The notes beneath the pieces are model-generated. The model worked only from the letters and a program-made list of their open reading frames with translations, searched no databases and was not told where the DNA came from. A stretch of DNA of 64,000 bases from Spirosoma fluviale (lineage in GTDB: Bacteria; Bacteroidota; Bacteroidia; Cytophagales; Cyclobacteriaceae). A program made the position numbers and the translations under genes. The stretch is taken from positions 1 through 64,000 of the forward strand of contig CAMDLI010000005.1 in assembly GCA_945901615.1 (NCBI GenBank), in the 5' to 3' direction. Positions 36,801-46,925 of the stretch are shown in pieces; within the stretch, counting starts at the first letter, position 1, and each line of letters begins with the position of its first letter.

Positions 36801-39800
36801 ATATGTGGAATTTTGGATGATGGACCCCTTTCTGCCTGGGGAAAATGGAAAAGTGCTGGATGGAATTTTCAATCAGAACAACACTACAGGAGGAAAGCTA
36901 TTCTTAAACCTTGGAGACATTTCTGAAGATGTCATCAAAGATGGAAGCCATGCATTTGAAAATGGCCTACCTGCAGATGGAAATCCTGCAGAAACGGCTG
37001 CCAACGAATGGGGTAGAATAACGCGTCAGCAGTTTTTGCTACCTGCATTTGACAACTCGGCCACTGCTCGGGCCAATCAAGATGTAGGCTTTGATGGACT
37101 CAAAAATGAAGACGAAGCCAGCTACTTCAAAGGACGATTTTTGGATCGACTCAGCATCTCTCCTGCTGCGAAAAATGCACTGACGCAGGATGTTTCTGCC
37201 GATGGATTTCAATACTACCTGGATTCGAAATTTGATCAAGCCAACACCAAAATTCTGGAGCGCTACAAAAAAATCAATGGAAATGAGGGAAATACCCCTA
37301 TTTCCGCAGACCAAAATCTGCCATACACCCCATCGGGAACGAATGTGCCCGACAACGAAGACCTGAATACCGATAATACCATCAACGAGCTCGAAAATTA
37401 CTACGAGTACGAAATCGATCTTCGTCCCGGACAACTTAAAGTAGGCAACAACTACATCGTGGATCAAGTGACCCATACCGAAGGTGGAGAAAAAGTCAAC
37501 TGGTACTTGTTCCGTATTCCAGTGCGCCAGCCAGATCGAGTTCAAGGCGATATCTCTGGATTCAAATCCATCCGATGGATGCGGACTTACCTCACAGACT
37601 TTCAGCAGCCGGTGGTGCTACGAATGGCCGAATTTAGAATGGTGGGTAGCCAATGGAGAGCCTTCCAGGAGTCGCTCTTTGAACGCGGATTTTTTGAGTT
37701 GCCCGAGCCTGACAACTCCAACCTGACAGTAGATGTGGTAAACATCGAGCAAAATGCACAGGGTAGCGCGACTTCAAGCCCTTACGTATTGCCTCCAGGA
37801 ATTCAACGGGATCGAGACAATACCTCCGTAATTGAGCGTAGACTCAATGAACAATCCCTTCGTCTGTGTGTGGAAGATTTGGCCCCCAAAGATGCCAGAG
37901 CCGTATTCAAAAATATCAACATTGACTTGGTTCAGTACGAGCGAATCAAGTTGTTTTTCCATGCGAATAGTGAAGATGCACGGGATGGAGAAGTATCCGC
38001 TTTCTTGAGATTGGGAACAGACTACACCGACAACTACTACGAGATTGAGGTTCCCTTAAAAATATCTTCTTTGGGAAGCAATGACCCACGAATCGTATGG
38101 CCTGAGGCGAACGAAATCGATATTGCCATTCAGGAAATTGTGGGTCTCAAGGCAGAGCGGGACAATACCCAGTCTCCATTGACCCTTCCATTCAGTAAGA
38201 TGATTCGTCAATACAAAGTAACGGTGATGGGTAGACCGGAGCTCAACCAGGTTCAAGGGATGATGATCGGTGTCCGAAATCCAGGCAAAGGTATCGGTTC
38301 CTCCAAGAGCATTTGTCTCTGGGCCAATGAACTCCGGGTGACTGGATTTACCAAAACGAATGGCTGGGCAGCCAATGCCTACCTGAACACCAAGATTGCC
38401 GATGTAGCCGTAGTATCCGCTTCCATTCGCCACAATTCAATCGGGTTTGGGGGCTTGGAAACCAAACTTTCACAACGTAGCCGACAAGCGACCACCAATT
38501 ACGACATCTCCACCAATGTGGAAGTAGACAAGCTTCTTCCCAAGGGGCTAGGAGTAAGTATTCCGCTTTATTTTTCAGTTGAAAACTCATCTACCAGACC
38601 TGAATACGATCCGCTCAACCCGGACGTACCCTTTGAAGTAGCTTTAGAAAAGTTTGCAAACACCGCTGACAAAGACGCCTATCGAGACATCGCTTTGGAT
38701 CAATTGTCTCGAAAGAATATCAGTTTGAATAACGTGCGAAAACTGAAGAAAAATCAGGAAGCACCGAGCCGCATTTATGATCTATCGAATTTGGCTTTTT
38801 CCTATGCCACGGGTACGGTTACACAAACCAATGCACAACTGCAGAACTACAACTTCAAAACAAACAAAGGAAATGTGACCTACAGCTACCAACCGAAGGA
38901 GCTAAAGATCGCACCTTTTGAAAAGTCTGAGGGCATGAAGAACCCCTACCTCAAACTCATCAAGGACATTAACCTCAACCTATCGCCTACGCTGCTGTTG
39001 GCGCGAATGGACGTCGATCGAAGATTTACAAGGTCTCAATACCGGAATGACCAACTTAGCACTTCAGGAGTTGATCCCTTATTTCAGAAGTCCTTCTTCA
39101 TGAATCGCTCTTTCAATATCAATTGGGATCTGTCTTCCAGTTTGCGAGCCGAACTCGCCGCCAGTGCAGCAGCAGTCGTGGATGAGCCCGAGGGCGATCT
39201 TGACACACAGGCAAAGATTGATTCTGTCAAAGCCAACTTCCTTCGCTTTGGCCGTGCAACCAATTACAATCATTCAGCCACAGTCAATTACACCTTACCT
39301 TTTGCCAAACTTCCGATCACCGACTGGATTCAAACAGACTACAGACACCTGAGCACCTACACCTGGCAAACAGGTGCCATCGGGCAACGGGATACCTTGG
39401 GTAACGTGATCCAAAATACTAGAGAACAAACCTTATCGGGCAAGTTGGATTTGATCAAGCTGTACAACAAAAGCAAGTCACTCGCTGCGATCAACGCTCC
39501 CAGTCGACCAAGCATCCCTGGTAGAGCAAGTACAAATGCCAGCGATACGATCGGTACACCTTTGACGCGACGCATCCTCAAGTTGGCCATGATGCTGAAG
39601 GAAATTACCTTCAACTATGGCATCATAGAGGGAACATTCCTACCTGGATACATGCCCAATACAGGGCTATTGGGTATGGATCGAGCCTGGGAAAACCCTG
39701 GATGGGCCTTTGTTTTTGGAAGCCAAAACCCAATCCTCCGCTACCAGCTCGGGCAAAATGGAAACATGGCTCCTAGCCCTGAATTGACTCAGAGTTTTCG

Positions 39801-40929
39801 ACAAAATAAAGCCATAAACCTCTCCATAAAGGGCTTAGCAGAACCTATTCGTGACTTTAGAATAACCTTAGAGGCCAACAAACGAGAAATTGGAGACTAC
39901 AGTGAAATCTTTAGAAATAGTGTCGCCAGTCCGGGTACCTTCGAATCACTGAGTCCAAGTCGCATGGGATCTTACAGCATCTCCACCGTCCTAATTGGAA
40001 CCACATTTGCAAAAAATAACGACCAAAACGAATCTGCTTTATTTACCGACTTTGAGAATTTCAGGGCCATCTTCAAACAACGCCTAGATCAACAAACTAC
40101 TGCAGCTGGAGAATTCCCGATTAATGGACAGGATGTCTTGATTCCTTCCTTCTTGGCGGCCTATCGAGGCCAAGACCCTTCTACTGCGAATCTGAATCCA
40201 TTCCCAAAAACACCTTTGCCTAACTGGCGCGTGGATTACCGAGGGCTATCTCGATTGAAGGGACTTAGCGATCTTTTCAGCAGCATCAACCTGACCCATG
40301 CCTACAGCTCGACCTACGATGTGAGCAACTTCTCCAATTCCCTTCAATACCAAAAAGGCTTGGAGCTATTTAACACACTGCAACAGATTCAACGTCCAAA
40401 CCTCACCAATCTAGAAGGACAATTCATCCCAATCTACATTTTGAATCAGGTCGTGTTGACCGAACGATTTGCTCCACTTATTGGTGTGGATGTCTTGACC
40501 AAGCAGCGCATGAATATTGCTATAAACTACAATAGAGAGCGCAATTTGGGCTTGAATTTCTCCAATTCCCAAATCACCGAGCAGTCCAGCAGTGATTTTG
40601 GATTGACACTCTCCTACACCAAGGCGGGAGTGAAAATTCCATTTAAAATAAGTGGACAGCAGAAGATTTTAAAGAACGACCTCCAAATGCGTCTGGACAC
40701 CAAGGTGGGCAACACCCAACAGGTGCAACGGAAAATAGAAGAAAAAGCGACGGTCACGAATGGAAATTTCAACTTCCAATTTAGACCCACGCTTAGTTAT
40801 GTAATCAATCGAAGCTTGAATCTGACGCTATACTTTGAGCGAACAGTAAATGATCCACGCGTAACTACCGCCTACAGAAGATCAAATACTGCTTTTGGAG
40901 GGCAATTGAGATTTAATTTATCCCAATAG
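33805..40929 (+). CDS. sprA: Type IX secretion outer-membrane translocon SprA (SOV)
   Basis: A 2374-aa protein, the very large beta-barrel that forms the type IX secretion channel and is needed for gliding in related bacteria. An N-terminal signal segment (about 14-35) is followed by repeated beta-strand blocks with SprA features: [41 protein letters not shown], and [15 protein letters not shown]. The C-terminus ends in an aromatic-poor strand ([10 protein letters not shown]). The start is TTG at 33805; no ATG lies between the upstream stop and the signal peptide. It is the longest gene of the window and lies 11 nt after ruvA. porU and porV are 8.4 kb downstream. Confidence 0.96.
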   Translation: MKVQDLRIFLTNPIGGITILLGLLLAFLPISTLQAQQTANPKSRIDSLNERRLAPSFLLWQTRRTAPLYPYRNPFLTQKSPFFPSSPVNRDVQVLMDSTLKYQVVDQLDSTRLGNQQEYEFDKFAQLQEFQVRQDYWKTRSRGIDGESAVEGRRLIPPITMSPTFDRIFGGDSINIIPTGYVNLDFGAIFRRIDNPTIPIRQQKNGNFNFQQQIQMAVNGNLGQKLKIGANFDSNNSFDFQNQLKLEYDGFDEDIIQSIELGNVSLPIQNRLIQGAQNLFGVKTEMKFGKLNVTAVASTQRGRRDNLVIDANGQGRAFDIQGSKYDENRHFFLSHFFRENYERWLKGLPQVTSGVNITRVEVYVMNRATNTETLRNFAAFMDLGEGKVLLNSKNPAIGPGTATSPASNGANRLYASISGSPVYRPFDSGARALEGDLGIKKGVDFEQINGARKLDQTEFFFNGQLGFISLFRRLQNDEVIAVSYEYTYNGQVFKVGELTEDYQSRGEDELIFLKLLRPARINTRVPTWDLMMKNIYSLNASQVARDGFQLQVIYRDDRTGLDNPSLLEGAKVKDIPLIRLTGLDNLNPQNDPAPDGNFDFVEGITMLSDRGLLIFPVLEPFGSNLARKFNPDERVLQEKYVYDTLYQTTQADAELVTRLNKFFIKGRLTAGSASEIQLPGLNISPGSVTVQAGNIPLTEGVDFTIDYNIGRLVIINDAILQSGKQINVSFEKADLVSFQTRSLLGTRLDYIANKKLTLGGTFLFLNERPNVSRIATGNETLRNSLWGLDVNYNSESRFLTKLADALPFTDTKEKSLVQFNAEFAHLIPGTSNTVNGDAASYIDDFEAAVTPFYLGAQANQNWKLASTPKTEDNRFDLSNQTEDNLGSGYRRARLAWYNIDNIFYRDGGPGVPSNITAQDRRNHYVRRVIPQEIFKNQDREVILVPQPLFELAFFPQERGMYNYNPGLTAAGLLPNPRQNYGGVTRAITTEVDFDRTNIEYVEFWMMDPFLPGENGKVLDGIFNQNNTTGGKLFLNLGDISEDVIKDGSHAFENGLPADGNPAETAANEWGRITRQQFLLPAFDNSATARANQDVGFDGLKNEDEASYFKGRFLDRLSISPAAKNALTQDVSADGFQYYLDSKFDQANTKILERYKKINGNEGNTPISADQNLPYTPSGTNVPDNEDLNTDNTINELENYYEYEIDLRPGQLKVGNNYIVDQVTHTEGGEKVNWYLFRIPVRQPDRVQGDISGFKSIRWMRTYLTDFQQPVVLRMAEFRMVGSQWRAFQESLFERGFFELPEPDNSNLTVDVVNIEQNAQGSATSSPYVLPPGIQRDRDNTSVIERRLNEQSLRLCVEDLAPKDARAVFKNINIDLVQYERIKLFFHANSEDARDGEVSAFLRLGTDYTDNYYEIEVPLKISSLGSNDPRIVWPEANEIDIAIQEIVGLKAERDNTQSPLTLPFSKMIRQYKVTVMGRPELNQVQGMMIGVRNPGKGIGSSKSICLWANELRVTGFTKTNGWAANAYLNTKIADVAVVSASIRHNSIGFGGLETKLSQRSRQATTNYDISTNVEVDKLLPKGLGVSIPLYFSVENSSTRPEYDPLNPDVPFEVALEKFANTADKDAYRDIALDQLSRKNISLNNVRKLKKNQEAPSRIYDLSNLAFSYATGTVTQTNAQLQNYNFKTNKGNVTYSYQPKELKIAPFEKSEGMKNPYLKLIKDINLNLSPTLLLARMDVDRRFTRSQYRNDQLSTSGVDPLFQKSFFMNRSFNINWDLSSSLRAELAASAAAVVDEPEGDLDTQAKIDSVKANFLRFGRATNYNHSATVNYTLPFAKLPITDWIQTDYRHLSTYTWQTGAIGQRDTLGNVIQNTREQTLSGKLDLIKLYNKSKSLAAINAPSRPSIPGRASTNASDTIGTPLTRRILKLAMMLKEITFNYGIIEGTFLPGYMPNTGLLGMDRAWENPGWAFVFGSQNPILRYQLGQNGNMAPSPELTQSFRQNKAINLSIKGLAEPIRDFRITLEANKREIGDYSEIFRNSVASPGTFESLSPSRMGSYSISTVLIGTTFAKNNDQNESALFTDFENFRAIFKQRLDQQTTAAGEFPINGQDVLIPSFLAAYRGQDPSTANLNPFPKTPLPNWRVDYRGLSRLKGLSDLFSSINLTHAYSSTYDVSNFSNSLQYQKGLELFNTLQQIQRPNLTNLEGQFIPIYILNQVVLTERFAPLIGVDVLTKQRMNIAINYNRERNLGLNFSNSQITEQSSSDFGLTLSYTKAGVKIPFKISGQQKILKNDLQMRLDTKVGNTQQVQRKIEEKATVTNGNFNFQFRPTLSYVINRSLNLTLYFERTVNDPRVTTAYRRSNTAFGGQLRFNLSQ

Positions 40930-40953
40930 ATTTCAATCTCTCCCGAATACTTT

Positions 40954-40961
40954 TAATTTTG
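40954..40961 (+). promoter_or_regulatory. Possible -7 box before gcvH
   Basis: TAATTTTG fits TAnnTTTG and lies 20 nt before the gcvH ATG. The -33 position carries TTTC where TTTG is expected, at 19 nt spacing. It may give gcvH transcription independent of sprA. Confidence 0.45.
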
Positions 40962-40981
40962 AGAGAATTAAAAAAATCATC

Positions 40982-41359
40982 ATGAATTTTCCAGTAGAAC
41001 TTAAGTACACCAAAGACCACGAGTGGGTCAAAATCGACGGAGATATTGCCACCATTGGCGTCACTGACTTTGCTCAAAAAGAGTTGGGTGACATCGTATA
41101 TGTGGAAGTAGAAACCATTGGAGAAACTATTGAAGCAGGAGAAGTATTTGGGACTGTAGAAGCGGTAAAAACTGTTTCTGACCTATTCATGCCAGTTACC
41201 GGAGAAATTCTTGAATTCAATGATGAATTGGAATCCTCTCCAGAGCTTGTCAACGACGCTCCCTACACCGAAGGTTGGATGGTGAAGGTCAAAATTACTG
41301 GAGCTCTTCCAGCAGATCTTTTGGATGCAGCATCCTACAAAGATCTTATTGGAGAATAA
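40982..41359 (+). CDS. gcvH: Glycine cleavage system H protein
   Basis: A 125-aa lipoyl carrier of the glycine cleavage complex, shuttling the methylamine group between the P, T and L proteins. The lipoylated lysine lies in [16 protein letters not shown] (about residue 63), exactly as in the family, and DHEWV occurs at the N-terminus. The partner genes gcvP and gcvT are not in the window. It may also act as a lipoyl donor for other complexes. Confidence 0.95.
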   Translation: MNFPVELKYTKDHEWVKIDGDIATIGVTDFAQKELGDIVYVEVETIGETIEAGEVFGTVEAVKTVSDLFMPVTGEILEFNDELESSPELVNDAPYTEGWMVKVKITGALPADLLDAASYKDLIGE

Positions 41360-41365
41360 ATCAGC

Positions 41366-41740
41366 ATGAGTCGGAAAGTCTGGTATGGAGCCTGGTTGAG
41401 CACTTGTTGCCTTGCTATGCTTATGCCAGGAACTGCCTTACCTGATGTATCAGTAGTTAGCTTTCAAGATAAAATTATCCATTACATTGTCTTTTTTGTA
41501 CTCGCTTACCTAGGAACAGGGGTTGGCATCCACAAGAAAGTTGGCGATTGGAGAAAAAACCGGCTTTGGTTGAACTTCATGCTGTTGGCTTTCATTCCAA
41601 GCATTAGTTTAGAAACCGCTCAACACCTAATCCCTAATCGGAGCTTTGATTTAAATGATCTAACTATCAATGTGTTAGGTATTATTTCGGGATTATTTGG
41701 ATATTTATATCGTCCTTCTTGTAAATTCATTTTGGATTAA
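41366..41740 (+). CDS. VanZ-like membrane protein
   Basis: A 124-aa protein with four hydrophobic segments. DKIIHYIVFFVLAYLG and ISLETAQHLIPNRSFDLNDLTINVLGIISGLFGY carry the His, Glu and Asp-Asn positions conserved in VanZ-like proteins. The name comes from teicoplanin resistance, but most chromosomal members have no known role in resistance. It lies 6 nt after gcvH, so they are probably co-transcribed. Confidence 0.87.
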   Translation: MSRKVWYGAWLSTCCLAMLMPGTALPDVSVVSFQDKIIHYIVFFVLAYLGTGVGIHKKVGDWRKNRLWLNFMLLAFIPSISLETAQHLIPNRSFDLNDLTINVLGIISGLFGYLYRPSCKFILD

Positions 41741-41808
41741 TCTCCAATAATTCTTACACTTGCTATAGAAAATAAAACCGATTAACCTTTACATAAACAA
41801 AATTCATC

Positions 41809-42492
41809 ATGGAAGTAAAAAAGACTCCTAAAGCTGACTTGAACAAAAGTGTGGGTATGTTTACCAACTTGGGTCTTGCAGTAGCAGTTGGTCTCACTTT
41901 GGCTGCCTTCGAATACAAGTCTTACGATGATAGCGCCCTAAAAGATTTAGGTGAAAGTGCAGATAATTTCGAAGACATTATAGATGTACCCATCACCCAG
42001 CAGCCACCACCACCACCGCCACCACCACCAATGGAACAGCCTGTGATCCAAGAGATTCCTGATGAGGTGAAAATCGAAGAAAAAATCGATGTAAACTTTG
42101 ACGTAGACGTGAAAGAAACCACGGTGATCAAAGAAGTGGCCATCAAAGAAGTGGTAATCGAAGAAGAAAAAGCCGATGTCATCTTTGACGTAGTAGAAAC
42201 TCAGCCTAACCCTCCTGGAGGAATGTCTGGCTGGAATAAATATCTTGCTGATAACCTCAAATACCCAACTCAAGCTAGAAGAATGGGTGTTGAAGGTACA
42301 GTAATTGTTGTATTCGTTATCAACACCGATGGATCCATTCAAGACGTTGAAGTTTTGAGAGGTATCGGCGGAGGTTGCGACGAAGAAGCAGTGAAAATTG
42401 TAAAAGCAGCTCCTAAGTGGGATCCCGGAAAGCAAAGAGGTAAGCCAGTTCGTACGCGAATGAGACTACCGATCCGATTCAAACTTGGATAA
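41809..42492 (+). CDS. tonB: Energy transducer TonB
   Basis: Couples the inner-membrane proton gradient to outer-membrane TonB-dependent receptors. It has one N-terminal helix (about 17-34), a nine-proline run (QQPPPPPPPPPME, about 64-76), an acidic Val/Glu spacer and a C-terminal TonB domain (about 145-227; GVEGTVIVVFVINTDGSIQDVEVLRGIGGGCDEEAV). The Pro run should need EF-P for efficient translation. exbB and exbD are not adjacent. The gene ends in a strong terminator. Confidence 0.93.
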   Translation: MEVKKTPKADLNKSVGMFTNLGLAVAVGLTLAAFEYKSYDDSALKDLGESADNFEDIIDVPITQQPPPPPPPPPMEQPVIQEIPDEVKIEEKIDVNFDVDVKETTVIKEVAIKEVVIEEEKADVIFDVVETQPNPPGGMSGWNKYLADNLKYPTQARRMGVEGTVIVVFVINTDGSIQDVEVLRGIGGGCDEEAVKIVKAAPKWDPGKQRGKPVRTRMRLPIRFKLG

Positions 42493-42493
42493 T

Positions 42494-42527
42494 AAAAAAG
42501 ACCCGATACCAATCGGGTCTTTTTTTT
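42494..42527 (+). terminator. Strong terminator after tonB
   Basis: AAAAAAGACCCGAT pairs perfectly with ATCGGGTCTTTTTT around ACCA and continues into a T run. It begins 2 nt after the tonB stop. Confidence 0.92.
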
Positions 42528-42574
42528 GCTCAATCAGCCGAACGCCTTGGCAGAAGCTCAAAAAAATGTGAATC

Positions 42575-42608
42575 AAAAAAGGCCCCGCAAATGTGCGGGG
42601 CCTTTTTT
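42575..42608. terminator. Bidirectional terminator between tonB and yicC
   Basis: AAAAAAGGCCCCGCA and TGCGGGGCCTTTTTT pair perfectly around AATG, with an A tract on one side and a T tract on the other, so it can stop transcription from both sides. It is the only obvious terminator for the minus-strand yicC operon. The following 42660-42707 holds short GTGGACCGTGGAC and GTTGACTTGTTGAC repeats. Confidence 0.9.
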
Positions 42609-42707
42609 ATAGTATTCTAGTTAGCCCATCAACGGATGAGATTAAGGCTTGCCGTTCAAGTAAGTCCGCCGTGGACCGTGGACTGTCTGTCCGTTGACTT
42701 GTTGACC

Positions 42708-43586
42708 TTACAGCACATTCAACGATTGCTCCTTGATTTTTTCCAGTTCATCCTTCATTTGGATGACTAACTTTTGAATCCCCGCATCATTGGCCTTTGA
42801 GCCAATGGTATTGATCTCTCGGCCAATTTCCTGGCTGATAAATCCAAGCTTCTTCCCTTGGCTCACTTCAGTGTCCATACACTTCATGAAGTAGTCAAGA
42901 TGGGTATCCAAGCGAACTAGCTCTTCATTGATGTCTATTTTCTCGAAGTAGTAAATCAGTTCTTGCTCGAAGCGATTCGCATCAAAGGCATGTTCATCCA
43001 TCCACTGAGAAAAATGCCCCCGGATCCGAGATTGGATTTTCTCTTTACGATTCGGTTCCTCCGCTTTGATGGCCTGCCATCCCTGTCGGATAAGGTCAAT
43101 GTTTTCCTTCAATTTGACAAAAAGCGAAGCTCCTTCGTCTACCCGAAAGGATTCACAGCGAATCAAAGCTTCTTCTAGGGCCACCTTTACCTGAGCCCAA
43201 TCCTCGCTATCCTCCCGATCCATGGTCGTGCTCACCATCACTTGAGGCGCCTGCAGCGCTAGTTTAAACAAATCAGTACCCTTTTCCCCTACAGAAGCAG
43301 CAAGGCGCTCAAAAGTAGCGTAGTAGGTTTTAAACAAGTCCTCATTGAGTTGAACGGGCAAGCTTTGATTGCCCTTCACCAAAAAATCAATAGAAATACT
43401 GACTTTGCCGCGGTCTAATATGGCCTGAGCCCGATTTCTGATTTCAGACTCTTTGTCCGCAAATTGTCTTGGACTGCGAATGGAAAGGTCAAGCATTTTT
43501 GAGTTGAGCGTACGGACTTCTACTTGAATGGCCAGGTGCTCGTTCTCAAATCCGGCTACGCCATAGCCAGTCATGGATTTGATCAT
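42708..43586 (-). CDS. yicC: YicC family endoribonuclease-like protein
   Basis: A 292-aa member of the YicC/YloC family. The N-terminal MIKSMTGYGVAGFENEHLAIQVEVRTLNSKMLDL and the C-terminal DUF1732 part (EELVRLDTHLDYF, GKKLGFISQEIGREINTIGSKAND) are both intact. E. coli YicC is an RNase affecting small-RNA turnover. It is 12 nt after the PD40/beta-barrel gene and likely in one operon with it. Confidence 0.93.
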   Translation of the reverse strand: MIKSMTGYGVAGFENEHLAIQVEVRTLNSKMLDLSIRSPRQFADKESEIRNRAQAILDRGKVSISIDFLVKGNQSLPVQLNEDLFKTYYATFERLAASVGEKGTDLFKLALQAPQVMVSTTMDREDSEDWAQVKVALEEALIRCESFRVDEGASLFVKLKENIDLIRQGWQAIKAEEPNRKEKIQSRIRGHFSQWMDEHAFDANRFEQELIYYFEKIDINEELVRLDTHLDYFMKCMDTEVSQGKKLGFISQEIGREINTIGSKANDAGIQKLVIQMKDELEKIKEQSLNVL

Positions 43587-43598
43587 ACGAATTAAGCT

Positions 43599-46500
43599 TT
43601 AGAAATTATACCCCAAAGTAAAGTAAAATTTCAAGTCTTCGGTTTTATAATTTCTCACAGGCCTAGCTACATCAAATTTGACGTAGTAATTCATTAGCAC
43701 GGTGCGTAGGCCAGCCCCGTAGCTTTGAAGCCATGGATTATTAAAGTTGTTCAAGACAATCACAAAAGGCGATCCTGTAGTATTGATTACTTCCGTATTT
43801 TGATCATTAACCTTTTCCCATGGTGCTGCATCATTCCATGCAGATCCAATATCATAAAAACCAACCAACTGGAAATTCTTTACAAAATTGGAGGTGATGG
43901 TCCCTCGAGTTAAATAGGAAAACAGAGGCAGTCTCAATTCAGTGGAAAAAGTTAGTGCATTTCTACCTCGGATCTCATCGTAATCAAAACCCCGAAGGTC
44001 AACAAAATCAGCAAAAAGTAAGTTGGAGTTTTCAAGCCCATATGGATTTCTAACTGGTGATGGCTCAGGCCGATTGGCGGGAGGATTGTAGAAACTATTA
44101 AACATCCAATTGTCCATCCCTCCCACTAAGTAGGTTTGTGGGTTGGAACCCATAAATGAGCCGAAATAAAATTTGGAAGCAAGGACAATATTCTTGTGGA
44201 TTTTCTGGTAGTTCCTCAGGTCCACATATAAGTTGCTAAAGGAACGATCCCCGTAATTCAGTCCTTGGTAGTGCTGAAAACCTACCTTGCCTTTAGTACC
44301 CGTGAATGCATAGAGTCCCATGGGTTCGGTACGATCATACACGAACTCCATTTTTGCTCCCGCATAGGAAACCTGCAATTCATTTAACTCTGGTATTTTG
44401 CTTAAGATTAATGAGTCCTCATACAGGTTGAAGTACTGCGTTTTGGCTATAAATGGTGCGGCATACACGCGGGAATGAATGGTAAGCGGATAGGATACTC
44501 CTGTCTCCACTTTGGTAAGCACATATTTCTGAAAACTGAAGTCTCCGTCTGTTACCCGAAGGGTTTTTCGATCATATCTGCCTCTGAAGTCAAGTCGGGA
44601 TTTTAGGTATTCGTATTCAAACCAAATGTCCCCACCCGAATCAAAGTCCAAGGAAGTCATAATTCCTCCCATAAAGAGGTGATTATCCAACACATCGGTC
44701 ATCTTGCCTTGAAGACTAATACCAAAGCCGCGAAGTGGATCTACCACAAAGCGGGAATTGATGTGGTTCGTAAAGAATTGAGTTTCCATTGGGCGAGGCC
44801 CAGTAACCATATTCTTCAAGTTTTGCTTTCGGAATGTTTCCAACAAATTACTTTTCCCTACTTCTGCATTACTGGCTACAGCCCCTGTTGAAGTTGGCGT
44901 TTTAGTAGGGATTGAATCAAAGATGTAGTTTTCTGTATTCACTCCTCTCCTAGTTTCAAATCGCAAACGATCGGTGGTCAAGGAAGATGTTTTTTTAGAA
45001 ATCGTGTCCAAGGAAGTAATGGGAGCCACAAGTTCTGGGCCTGCTAACTTTTCCTGCTTGGCTCGAGTAGCCTGCTGCGTTTTGGCCTCAAGGATCCTTC
45101 GGGCAGCAAGGCGTTCGTTTAATTCTTTTGCTTGAGCCAATTGAAGCCTTGGTGTACTTGGTGTAAATTGATCAACTCCCGTGTAGGTATCCACATACAG
45201 CTCGGACTCTTTCCCATTACGGACAGCATAGGCTAGCTTATTCATTCTGGAATTCACATCAAACACCTCTATACTTGTATCAAAGGAGGAAATTTGGGTT
45301 GAAACTTGATTTCCAATGTTATGCTTTACCAGGTTAGAGATCCCACTCAGGTCACTCAAAAAAACCAAGTTGTTGGAATTGACCTTTCTGGGAAATGTAT
45401 TCTTGCTATTCGCATTGGTCAACTTGGTATACACCGTGGTATCCTTCAGTACTTGAACTCGATACAAATTGTATTGGGCTGGGAAATTAGCCAATACAGG
45501 AGCTTTTTGTAGGACCGAATCTGGCAATTCTGTAAAGTTGCTCGAATACACAATCGTCGAATCATTCAAGAAAACAGGGGTCAGCTCATCAAAAATATTG
45601 TCAGTGAGGCGTTTGCCCTGCCCTCTTAAATTTAGGGTGTAGAGATCTGTCTTTCCATTTGAAATAGCAGAAAGAACCATGTTCTTCCCCGACTCATTAA
45701 AATCAAAACTAAGGATCTGAGTAATGTTGCGCAGAAATACCTTATCTCGAGAAGAACCATCCAAGGATCGTTGCCTCAAAGTTGTCAACCCACGCTTGAA
45801 TGTAGCGATCGCTAAAGTTGCTGAATCCCTCCACGCAATGACAGGCGCATGCAAGTTCGGTGGCAGTTCCTCATGCTTCGATCCACCCTGATAGATTCGC
45901 AGTTGAGTCCCTGAAGAGAGATCCCGAACCCAAACCGTTGCTTTACCCGCATTGTTGAGCACGTAGGCTAGGTGGAGGCCATCTGGACTAAACTTCACAT
46001 CTGTAATCGCTCCATCTACACGAGAGGAAGTTGCGGCAATCGCTTTTTTGGAATCTAAGGTTTTGAAATTACTGTAAACCGGCTCATTGACTTTTAAATA
46101 GAATTGCTGCCAATCGGTAAGAAATGATTTGATATTGATACCAATCGTATTTGCAATGCTGTTTTCTTCACTTCTATTGATTCGAGAAAGATTGAGGATA
46201 CTGGAAACATACCTCCTCCCATATTTTTCTGAGATGTAGTTCCAAATGGATTGCCCTACAAGTCCTGCCTCTAAATCAGTAAGCGTATGTAACTTTGGAT
46301 TGGTGGTATTCTTTAAATAGCGCCGGATGTAATCGTCCATTTCGCGGCTCCAGCCTTTGGCTAGGTAATTTGCTATCCCGTCGACATACCAATCTGGAAA
46401 ATTGGTAATCAAGTTGGCTTGAAAGGCATCCGCAACAGAGGCTCCATACAGCATCTCTCGTACAATGACCTTGGAGGTGGCAAACAACAAGTCTTCTTTG

Positions 46501-46904
46501 AATAAATCCATCCGCCCCTTGTAGGCTACCTCTGCGACAAGACGCGTAAATTTGGTTTGTCCCTCTTCGGTATATTGCTCCGCATTGAGGTCCAAATTAC
46601 TTTGAAGTCGTTCTTCTGGGGAATTGTAAAGGTAAATTCTGGGCTTGGTGTAGGCTACATACCCAATGTTTTGAGTCAACTTATTGAATTCAGACTCTAA
46701 AAACTCAATGGCCATCTTGGCATTTACGCCACCTTTGTCGTAATAATAGACTTCAAAATTGGCTGAAGTATAGAAATACCATTTGAACTCCTTGTGCTGA
46801 ACACGGTTTTTGCCAAAGCGCTCCTGGTCAAATTGAGCCCATGCTTCTGTCCCGCAGCCAAGAAAGAGGATTAAAAGAAGGTATCGAAATACACGCATTC
46901 GCAT
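43599..46904 (-). CDS. PD40/TolB-like propeller plus beta-barrel outer-membrane protein
   Basis: A protein of about 1101 aa with three visible parts. Residues about 30-260 resemble a gluzincin peptidase (FPDWYVDGIANYLAKG is the downstream helix), but the zinc motif HExxH is replaced by VREMLYG. Residues about 280-580 are WD40/PD40 blades (TDVKFSPDGLHLAYVLNN, IVYSSNFTEL). Residues about 700-1101 form a barrel of amphipathic strands ending LKFYFTLGYNF with a C-terminal Phe, as in BamA/TamA-like proteins. Signal peptide at 1-24. ATG 46904 replaces the TTG at 46910. It may be an outer-membrane assembly or transport factor; related proteins are often simply called TolB. Function unknown. Confidence 0.8.
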   Translation of the reverse strand: MRMRVFRYLLLILFLGCGTEAWAQFDQERFGKNRVQHKEFKWYFYTSANFEVYYYDKGGVNAKMAIEFLESEFNKLTQNIGYVAYTKPRIYLYNSPEERLQSNLDLNAEQYTEEGQTKFTRLVAEVAYKGRMDLFKEDLLFATSKVIVREMLYGASVADAFQANLITNFPDWYVDGIANYLAKGWSREMDDYIRRYLKNTTNPKLHTLTDLEAGLVGQSIWNYISEKYGRRYVSSILNLSRINRSEENSIANTIGINIKSFLTDWQQFYLKVNEPVYSNFKTLDSKKAIAATSSRVDGAITDVKFSPDGLHLAYVLNNAGKATVWVRDLSSGTQLRIYQGGSKHEELPPNLHAPVIAWRDSATLAIATFKRGLTTLRQRSLDGSSRDKVFLRNITQILSFDFNESGKNMVLSAISNGKTDLYTLNLRGQGKRLTDNIFDELTPVFLNDSTIVYSSNFTELPDSVLQKAPVLANFPAQYNLYRVQVLKDTTVYTKLTNANSKNTFPRKVNSNNLVFLSDLSGISNLVKHNIGNQVSTQISSFDTSIEVFDVNSRMNKLAYAVRNGKESELYVDTYTGVDQFTPSTPRLQLAQAKELNERLAARRILEAKTQQATRAKQEKLAGPELVAPITSLDTISKKTSSLTTDRLRFETRRGVNTENYIFDSIPTKTPTSTGAVASNAEVGKSNLLETFRKQNLKNMVTGPRPMETQFFTNHINSRFVVDPLRGFGISLQGKMTDVLDNHLFMGGIMTSLDFDSGGDIWFEYEYLKSRLDFRGRYDRKTLRVTDGDFSFQKYVLTKVETGVSYPLTIHSRVYAAPFIAKTQYFNLYEDSLILSKIPELNELQVSYAGAKMEFVYDRTEPMGLYAFTGTKGKVGFQHYQGLNYGDRSFSNLYVDLRNYQKIHKNIVLASKFYFGSFMGSNPQTYLVGGMDNWMFNSFYNPPANRPEPSPVRNPYGLENSNLLFADFVDLRGFDYDEIRGRNALTFSTELRLPLFSYLTRGTITSNFVKNFQLVGFYDIGSAWNDAAPWEKVNDQNTEVINTTGSPFVIVLNNFNNPWLQSYGAGLRTVLMNYYVKFDVARPVRNYKTEDLKFYFTLGYNF

Positions 46905-46925
46905 TTCCAACGATAGAGTTAGGTT

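Noticed and set aside
41760-41792. Promoter before tonB (TTG-N20-TAACCTTTA)
   Set aside because: The -7 box does not match TAnnTTTG closely enough to claim.
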